DNA of 64,000 bases, taken from positions 1 to 64,000 of the forward strand of contig NZ_ADGX01000038.1 of NCBI RefSeq assembly GCF_000177675.1. Direction: 5' to 3'. Below the pieces are notes generated by a model. The model had not been told where the DNA came from. It ran no database searches and saw only the letters and a program-made list of their open reading frames with translations. The DNA is from Parafrankia sp. EUN1f (GTDB taxonomy: Bacteria; Actinomycetota; Actinomycetes; Frankiales; Frankiaceae). Shown here piece after piece: positions 58,426 through 64,000 of the stretch (within the stretch, counting starts at the first letter, position 1; every line of letters begins with the position of its first letter). A program made the position numbers and the translations under genes.

Positions 58426-60096
58426 TCAGCAGCTCGAGGGCGCCGCCGCTCCAGTCGACGTGCGGGGTGGGGCGGTGATGTGCAGGCTCGCCGGCAGCAG
58501 CTCGTGGCGCATCGCCTCGACGAGCTTGATGAGGCCGGCGACGCCGGCGGCGGCCTGGGTGTGGCCGATGTTGGACTTCAACGAGCCCAGGTACAGAGGA
58601 CGTCCGGGCGGTCGGGAATCGCCGTACGCGGCGAGCAGGGCGCGGGCCTCGATGGGATCACCCAGCGGAGTGCCGGTGCCGTGCGCCTCGACGGCGTCGA
58701 CGTCGCCGGGCGCCACGCCGGCGTCCGCGAGGGCCTGGGCGATGAGGCGCTGCTGGGACAGCCCGTTGGGCGCGGTCAGCCCGTTGCTGGCCCCGTCGGA
58801 GTTCACGGCGCTGCCGGCGATGACGGCGAGGACGGGCAGCCGACGCGCGCGGGCCTGCGACAGCCGGGTCAGGACGACCACCGCGGCGCCCTCGGCCCAG
58901 CCGGTGCCGTCGGCGTCGGCGGAGAACGCCCGGCACCGTCCGTCGGGGGCCAGGCCCCGTTTGCGGCTGAACTCGACCAGCATCGCCGGCGTGCTCATGA
59001 GGGTGACCCCGCCGGCGACAGCGAGATCACATTCCCCGCTGCGCAGCGAGGCCGCGGCCAGATGGACGGCCACAAGGGAGGCGGAGCACTGGGTGTCCAC
59101 GGTCAGCGCGGGGCCTTCGAACCCGAACGTGTAGGAGACCCGCCCGGCGATCACCCCGAGCGCGTTGCCGGTCAGCAGATGGCCCTGCAGGTCGGCGGGA
59201 GCCCGGTGCCAGGCCGACCCGTAGTCCTGCAGGGACACCCCGGTGAACACGCCGGTACGGCTGCCGCGCAGCGACACCGGGTCGATCCCGGCGTGCTCGA
59301 AGGCCTCCCAGGACACCTCCAGCATGAGGCGCTGCTGCGGGTCCATCGCGACGGCCTCCCGCGGGCCGATCCCGAAGAAGGCCGCGTCGAACAGATCGAT
59401 GCCGGGTAGGAAGCCGCCGCCGCGGGTGTACGTGGTGCCGGGGTGGTCCGGGTCCGGGTGGTGCAGGCCGGCGAGGTCCCAGCCGCGATCCGCGGGCAGC
59501 GGCCCGGTGACGTCCCGGCCGGCGGCGACCAGCTCCCACAGTGCCGCCGCGGAGTCCGCGCCCGGAAGGCGGCACCCGGTCCCGACGACGACCACGGGGT
59601 CGGTCACCGGCCCGACCGCCGAAACGCCTGGCGAACCGGCCATCGGGCCGGTCGCCTGGCCGCCTGCCCGGCCGCCTGCCCGGTCGGTCAGCCGCGTGGT
59701 CACCGGGGCGGCCGTCGGGTCGGACTGGGAGGACGCGCCGCGGGCGGCGTCCTCGCGCCAGCCGAGGACCGCACCGCGCAGATGCGACGCGACCGCCCGT
59801 GGGGTCGGCCGTTCGAACAGCAGCGTCGCCGGCAGCGCCACGCCGGTCGCCGCGGCCAGCCGCTCGCGCAGGGCGTCCGCGGCCCCGCGGTAGATGCCCA
59901 GCGCTCGCCAGGGCGCACCGCGGTCGACCGTGGTCGGCTCGCGGCCGCTCACCGCGACCAGGTGGTCGACGACCAGCGCCAGCAGGGCGTCCACCTGGTC
60001 GGCCGGGTCCAGGCGGACGATCCTGGCCCGCCAGGCGGCCCGGACCTGCTCGGCGGGCGGGCCGGACGGGTGCGGCTGCGGGTTGCTGTTGTCCAT
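58426..60096 (-). CDS. Type I polyketide synthase, 5' part (degenerate ACP-KS)
   Basis: The 556-residue frame starts with an ACP-like domain (about 25-110) that aligns over LGxDSLxAxELRxRL, but the Asp-Ser pair reads Tyr69-Arg70 (LGIYRGAADAL). It therefore has no phosphopantetheine site. The KS (from about 167) has VDTQCSASL with Cys337, EAHGTGTPLGDP and SNIGHTQAAAGV, so the Cys-His-His triad is complete. The frame breaks at a C-run (58469-58472 on this map): restoring one base gives HITAPTPHVDWSGGALELL and joins the AT frame. The corrected gene, 53282-60096, would encode about 2271 residues. Confidence 0.9.
   Translation of the reverse strand: MDNSNPQPHPSGPPAEQVRAAWRARIVRLDPADQVDALLALVVDHLVAVSGREPTTVDRGAPWRALGIYRGAADALRERLAAATGVALPATLLFERPTPRAVASHLRGAVLGWREDAARGASSQSDPTAAPVTTRLTDRAGGRAGGQATGPMAGSPGVSAVGPVTDPVVVVGTGCRLPGADSAAALWELVAAGRDVTGPLPADRGWDLAGLHHPDPDHPGTTYTRGGGFLPGIDLFDAAFFGIGPREAVAMDPQQRLMLEVSWEAFEHAGIDPVSLRGSRTGVFTGVSLQDYGSAWHRAPADLQGHLLTGNALGVIAGRVSYTFGFEGPALTVDTQCSASLVAVHLAAASLRSGECDLAVAGGVTLMSTPAMLVEFSRKRGLAPDGRCRAFSADADGTGWAEGAAVVVLTRLSQARARRLPVLAVIAGSAVNSDGASNGLTAPNGLSQQRLIAQALADAGVAPGDVDAVEAHGTGTPLGDPIEARALLAAYGDSRPPGRPLYLGSLKSNIGHTQAAAGVAGLIKLVEAMRHELLPASLHITAPPRTSTGAAAPSSC
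58464..58472 (-). other. Frameshift site inside the PKS gene
   Basis: Two G4 runs separated by T on the plus strand mark the point where the KS C-terminal frame is lost. Adding one G restores a continuous KS-AT linker. A sequencing error at the homopolymer, phase variation or a true mutation are all possible. Confidence 0.75.
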
Positions 60097-60823
60097 CAGG
60101 ACCTCCCGAGGGGGCTGACGCCTTCAGGTGTCCGGCGCTTTTCGGTTCTTTGTGGTTCCTTTCGGCTCCGGGATTGTTTCGTCGTCTTTCGAGTTACTCC
60201 CGGGGCCTGCCGGAAACTGAGAGGTTCCGCTGTTCCCGCGACCGGATGCCACCGGGAGAACCGGCCGGCATCCGACGTCCGGCGGTGAGTTCCGGCGTGC
60301 CGAGGTTCTCGCGGGCCACGATCCGGGATTTCAGCGTTCAGGTTGGATCCCGTCTCCGGGTGGCCCGTGGCCACGCCGCCGGTTTACGTCGGTGGGCAGC
60401 CACTCGCGAATTCTGCCGGAGCCCGGCGTCGGCTCAAAACGGCGATGGCGCTGACGGGCTACGCCGAACGGGTTTGCCGGTGGTCCGTCGGTCCCGGCCG
60501 GTCAGGGCTTTCGTCGGGCCGTCGGGTGGGAGACGGCACAGCTGCGGGTGGCGCTCTAATACGTTCGGGCCATTGGTTGGCACCGACGGATTGTCGACAT
60601 CACCGCCGATCCGTAGTGTCGCTTTCCGCTGTTACCGGGTTCATCACGCACCGACGGCGGGCCGGGTTCCTGTCGGTGGGGGCCGTGGGCTGCCCGAACA
60701 GCCCGGCCACCCGGGCTGACGGGGTTCCCGGGCTGACGAATGCCCGAGCCGTCACGTCACCGGCCCGGCGGTGCGGAGTGCGGCGGTGTACCGCTGTCTC
60801 CCGACCGAGGAGCGAGGACGCGC
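60097..60823. other. Divergent promoter region of PKS and signalling cluster
   Basis: No gene was recognised. The part next to the PKS start (60130-60200) has a strand bias: the plus strand is rich in T and G with TTCGGTTC-like repeats. Confidence 0.4.
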
Positions 60824-61267
60824 ATGCGAAAGATCATTCCGCGGGACGCGGGCCGTGACGACGGGCGGTCCGCGGCGGCACGGCGGCTGAGCATGGTGTT
60901 GGGGCGCCGGTCAGCCGGGCGGTTCGCCCAGCGGCGGTCGAGCATCGAGGTGGGTACCGACTGGCGCCGGTGCGGTGCCGGGGACGGCGGCTGCGGGGTG
61001 CTGCTGCCGCTGAGCCAGCCGACCTGCCCCCGCTGTGGTCGGACGAACCGCGAGGACCTGGCCCCGCTGGACCTGCGGCGCGCGCTGCTCGCCCCGGATG
61101 CCGGCGAGGACACGGTGAGGATCCTGCGTCCCGCGGCCGTGACCTCGGCCGTGACCTCGGCCGTGACCGCGACCGCCCCGGCTTCTGCGGCCGCCGCGGT
61201 TTCGGCCACTTCGTCGTCCCCGTCGTCCCCGTCATCCCCGGCCACACCGGGTGACTCCTGCGGGTGA
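60824..61267 (+). CDS. Cys-rich (possible zinc-ribbon) protein beside the signalling triad
   Basis: The 147-residue product has a basic N-terminal half (RRLSMVLGRRSAGRFAQRRSS), then RRCGAGDGGCGVLLPLSQP and TCPRCGRTN, a C-x6-C plus C-x2-C pattern suited to one zinc ion. The last 50 residues are Ala/Ser/Thr/Pro repeats. ATG 60824 follows GAGGA. It is the first gene of a run with the vWA, phosphatase and kinase genes. Short zinc-ribbon segments also occur with related kinases, so it may be a scaffold or substrate. Function not established. Confidence 0.65.
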   Translation: MRKIIPRDAGRDDGRSAAARRLSMVLGRRSAGRFAQRRSSIEVGTDWRRCGAGDGGCGVLLPLSQPTCPRCGRTNREDLAPLDLRRALLAPDAGEDTVRILRPAAVTSAVTSAVTATAPASAAAAVSATSSSPSSPSSPATPGDSCG

Positions 61268-61383
61268 ACGCCTGCCCTCCGGCCCGCGATTATTCATCGG
61301 AAAGTGCCCTCAGCTAACCCAGGACTCGATGTCGAGCGTGGTCGGAGCATCGAAATGTTCGCGCGCTGTGAAACGATAAGGGC

Positions 61384-62256
61384 ATGTACTCCGCCGAGAT
61401 CAATCGCAAGCAGCCGGCATGTCTGCTGCTCGTCATCGATCACTCGACGTCGATGGCAGAGACCTGGGCCGGTGGAACAATGAGCAAGGCTGACCAGCTC
61501 GCGCTCGCCGTCAATCGGCTGCTCGGTAACGCGGTGTTGCTCTGCAGTAGGGGTGACGATCGGGTCTACGACTATTTCGAGGTAGGAATTCTGGGCTATG
61601 GGCGGGGGGTCGCGCCGGTCCTGTATGGTTCGAGCGTGAGTCGCCCGCTGCTGCCTATCAGCGAGGTCGCGCTGAATCCGAACCGGGTCGACCATGTCCT
61701 GCGGAAGGTGCCTGACGGCGCGGGCGGCCTGGTCGAGGTGCAGACCCCGATACCGGCCTGGGTCGATCCGGTGGCGGACGGGTGGACGCCGATGGTCGAG
61801 GCACTGCGGGTCGCCGCCTGGGTCGTCGACGGCTGGTGCCGCACCCACACCGCCAGCTTCCCGCCGATCGTGGTCAACGTGACCGACGGGCAGAGCACCG
61901 ACGGTGATCCGCGGGCGGCGGCCGCCCAGGTGCGGGCCGCGGGCACGGCGGACGGCAACGCGCTGCTGTTCAACGCGCACCTTTCCGCGACCATGCGTCG
62001 GGCCGTGACCTTCCCCCGGGACCGCGCGGACCTGCCGGGCGAGTTCGCGCAGGTGCTGTTCGACATGTCCAGCCACCTGCCGCCCGCGATGGTCGCGGCG
62101 GCGGACAGCCTCGGCTATCCCGCGACCGCCGGGTCGAAGGGCTTCCTGTACAACGCCGACGTCACCGCGCTGATCGAATTCCTCGACATCGGTACCCGGG
62201 CGGTGACGCCGACGGGCCTGCGTGACCTCACCGTCGGGCCACGGTCGAGCGGATGA
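61384..62256 (+). CDS. von Willebrand factor A domain protein (TerY-like)
   Basis: The 290-residue product is a stand-alone vWA domain with a complete MIDAS: DHSTSM (DxSxS) near the start, a Thr in DGWTPMVEAL and the Asp in VNVTDGQSTDGDP. It lacks a signal peptide and is cytosolic. TerY-type vWA proteins bind metal and partner proteins in tellurium-resistance and stress systems. Its stop overlaps the ATG of the phosphatase gene (ATGA), so they are co-translated. It is the first member of a vWA-PP2C-kinase triad. Confidence 0.87.
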   Translation: MYSAEINRKQPACLLLVIDHSTSMAETWAGGTMSKADQLALAVNRLLGNAVLLCSRGDDRVYDYFEVGILGYGRGVAPVLYGSSVSRPLLPISEVALNPNRVDHVLRKVPDGAGGLVEVQTPIPAWVDPVADGWTPMVEALRVAAWVVDGWCRTHTASFPPIVVNVTDGQSTDGDPRAAAAQVRAAGTADGNALLFNAHLSATMRRAVTFPRDRADLPGEFAQVLFDMSSHLPPAMVAAADSLGYPATAGSKGFLYNADVTALIEFLDIGTRAVTPTGLRDLTVGPRSSG

Positions 62257-63086
62257 CACCCGTGTCCGTCACCGTCCCCACCGCGGCTCCGGCCGTTGCG
62301 GAGGGCTCCGCCGCGTGCGCCGGCTCCGCTGCCGTCGACCCCGCTGTTTCCGCCGGCTCTGCTGTGTCGGCCGGCTCCGTCGGGGCGGCGCGGCTCACGG
62401 TGACGTCCCGCACGGTGGCGAAGCTCGGCCGCGCCGACGAGGAGAACGAGGACTGCTGCGCGGCCTGCCCCGAACGGGGGAGGTTCGCGATCGCCGACGG
62501 TGCCTCGACCTCGGCGCGTCCCGAGGTCTGGAGCCGGCTGCTGGTGCACGCGTTCGTGTGCGAGGCCGTCGACCCGCTGGCCCCCGAGGTGCTGGCCGGG
62601 CTGCGGGAGCGGTGGTGGGAGCAGGTGAGCCGGCCGGGCCTGCCCTGGTACGCGCGGGCGAAGCTGCAGTCGGGGGCGGATGCGTCCTTTCTGGGCCTGT
62701 GTGTCGACGTCGAACGCCGGCGGTGGGCGGCGACCTGCGTCGGTGACTCCTGTGTGTTCCACCTGAGCGGTGGACGGACCCGCGCCGCCGGCCCGGTGCT
62801 GCGAGCCGAGGACTTCTCCCGCTTCGCGCAGCTCGTCGGCAGCCGCGGCGCGGCCGTTCCCGCTCCGACCGTGCTGGGCGGCACCTACCAGCCCGGGGAT
62901 GTGTTCGTGCTCGCCACCGACGCGCTCGCCCGGCTGCTGCTGCGCGCCGACGCCGACCGCGGGCGGATGCCCTCGCCGGGCTGGCTCGCGCACAGCGCCG
63001 GCCGGTTCGCCCGGATGGTCGCCGCTTACCGCCACCATGGATGTCTCGCCAACGACGACACGACGCTCTGTGTGGTCCAGACGTGA
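62253..63086 (+). CDS. PP2C-family protein phosphatase
   Basis: The 277-residue product has an Ala/Ser/Val-rich N-terminal 45 residues of low complexity, then a PP2C domain: ADEENEDCC, FAIADGASTSARPEVW, VGDSCVFHL, FVLATDAL and LANDDTTLCVV. The Asp residues of the two-metal site (EDCC, DGAS, ATDA, DDTT) are visible. It should remove phosphate from Ser/Thr of proteins phosphorylated by the kinase next door. It overlaps the vWA gene and is followed 61 bp later by the kinase gene. Confidence 0.88.
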   Translation: MTPVSVTVPTAAPAVAEGSAACAGSAAVDPAVSAGSAVSAGSVGAARLTVTSRTVAKLGRADEENEDCCAACPERGRFAIADGASTSARPEVWSRLLVHAFVCEAVDPLAPEVLAGLRERWWEQVSRPGLPWYARAKLQSGADASFLGLCVDVERRRWAATCVGDSCVFHLSGGRTRAAGPVLRAEDFSRFAQLVGSRGAAVPAPTVLGGTYQPGDVFVLATDALARLLLRADADRGRMPSPGWLAHSAGRFARMVAAYRHHGCLANDDTTLCVVQT

Positions 63087-63147
63087 CTGCGAGTTCTCTC
63101 GGGTGTCTGCTCCGCGAGGGCGGGCACGGGTGTGTGCGGGCGTCCGC

Positions 63148-64000
63148 ATGAAGCTGCCCACCCTGATCGACTACCAGCAGGCCGTCCAGGTGCCGCGGCT
63201 GGCCTTCCTGGACGACCAGCTGCGCCAGAGCGTGCCGCGGCTCACCCCGCTGGGCATGCCGGCGGTCGCCACCGGCGGCTTCGCGCTGACCTTCGACGTC
63301 AGCCACGGCCGGCGCCGGTACGCGGTGCGCTGCTTCCACCGGCACAGCGACAACCTGGAGCTCCGCTACGCCTGCATCGCCGACTTCGTGCGTTCCGCGG
63401 CGCTGGCGTTCCTGGTGGACGTCGACTACCTGCCGGCCGGCATCCGGGTCGGCGAGCGTGCCTGGCCGATCGTGCGGATGGAGTGGATCGACGGGGTCCG
63501 CCTCGACGACTGGGTCCAGGAGAACCTCGACCGCCCGGCCCGGCTGGATCGGGCCCGGGTGAGCCTCAACTCCGCCGTCGCCGAGCTGCGGCGCCGCGGT
63601 GCCGCGCACGGCGACCTGCAGCACGGGAACATCCTGGTGCTGCCGGACTCGTCCATCCGGCTGGTCGACTACGACGGGATGTACCTGCCCGCCCTGGGCG
63701 CCCTGGGCGCGTCCGAACGCGGCCACCGCAACTACCAGCATCCGGACCGTTCGAACCAGTACGACGTCACGCTGGACCGGTTCGCCCAGGAAGTCATCGT
63801 GGTGTCGCTGGCCGCGCTCGCCCGGGATCCGCAGCTGTGGCGCGAGTTCAACACCGGCGAGAACCTCATCCTCTCGGCGGCCGACTTCGCCGACCCGGGA
63901 GCGTCGGCCCTGTTCGCGCGCCTCGAACGGATGCCGGTCGTCGGCCCGGCCGCCCGGCGGCTGCGCGACGCCTGCCTGGTGGACTACTCCGACGCCGGCG
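63148..64000 (+). CDS. Ser/Thr protein kinase-like protein, 5' part
   Basis: At least 284 residues are encoded before the window ends. The product has a kinase fold: the glycine-rich loop region GMPAVATGGFALTF, YAVRCF where the usual beta-3 Lys is Arg61, the catalytic loop HGDLQHGN (154-161) and VDYDG (174-177) for DFG. The Lys-to-Arg change suggests altered ATP binding. ATG 63148 is chosen because relatives start near MxLPT; GTG 63130 with GAGGG upstream is the alternative. With the vWA and PP2C genes it completes a TerY-P-like triad. The 3' end lies outside. Confidence 0.85.
   Translation, partial: MKLPTLIDYQQAVQVPRLAFLDDQLRQSVPRLTPLGMPAVATGGFALTFDVSHGRRRYAVRCFHRHSDNLELRYACIADFVRSAALAFLVDVDYLPAGIRVGERAWPIVRMEWIDGVRLDDWVQENLDRPARLDRARVSLNSAVAELRRRGAAHGDLQHGNILVLPDSSIRLVDYDGMYLPALGALGASERGHRNYQHPDRSNQYDVTLDRFAQEVIVVSLAALARDPQLWREFNTGENLILSAADFADPGASALFARLERMPVVGPAARRLRDACLVDYSDAG

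Noticed and set aside
58426-60096. KSQ-type decarboxylating loading KS
   Set aside because: The motif is VDTQCSAS: the Gln precedes an intact active-site Cys, whereas KSQ domains replace the Cys itself.

Overview
The window is very GC-rich DNA with dense, often overlapping genes, GTG and TTG starts, an F420-type LLM oxidoreductase, a mycothiol-associated TIGR03085 protein and a monomeric NADP isocitrate dehydrogenase. This points to a soil actinobacterium, probably Frankia-like; the genus is inference, and no rRNA or tRNA gene was found to anchor it.

Positions 79-34626 form a large acyl-CoA catabolic region. It encodes three acyl-CoA ligases, an amidohydrolase/decarboxylase, a B12-dependent acyl-CoA mutase split into two subunits, its MeaB chaperone, two crotonases, two class III CoA-transferases, five acyl-CoA dehydrogenases (two translationally coupled pairs and one single), an SDR, a Rieske oxygenase with a small partner, a KshB-type reductase, an LLM oxidoreductase, a hydroxyisobutyrate-type dehydrogenase, a carboxymuconolactone-decarboxylase-like protein, an aldehyde dehydrogenase and a SCOT-type CoA-transferase. 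A TetR regulator (18924-19637) sits beside a perfect palindrome (AGAAT-N3-ATTCT). The same element recurs upstream of the first ligase, and degenerate copies lie in two other divergent promoters, suggesting one regulon. A PadR gene and ABC drug-type exporter (9829-12268), with their own paired operator, interrupt the region. The substrate is unknown; the mutase keeps the Tyr/Arg pair typical of carboxylated acyl-CoA substrates.

Positions 34822-41800 are accessory: a membrane protein with a likely frameshift, a small membrane protein, a TIGR03085 gene, the ohr/ohrR peroxide pair, a decayed gene fragment, a NucS-like nuclease protein and a frameshifted small gene. Positions 41965-48085 are central metabolism: a bifunctional putA and icd. 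Then follow a second Rieske oxygenase, a 62-residue protein, a hormone-sensitive-lipase relative that has lost its catalytic serine, and a lipoprotein.

Positions 53282-60096 hold a one-module type I polyketide synthase (dead ACP-KS-AT-KR-ACP-TE) split by a one-base frameshift. Divergent from it, 60824-64000 encodes a Cys-rich protein, a vWA protein, a PP2C phosphatase and a protein kinase that runs off the window, resembling TerY-P signalling triads. In-frame tandem repeats occur in many linkers, and strong GC-rich hairpins without U-tracts end most transcription units.
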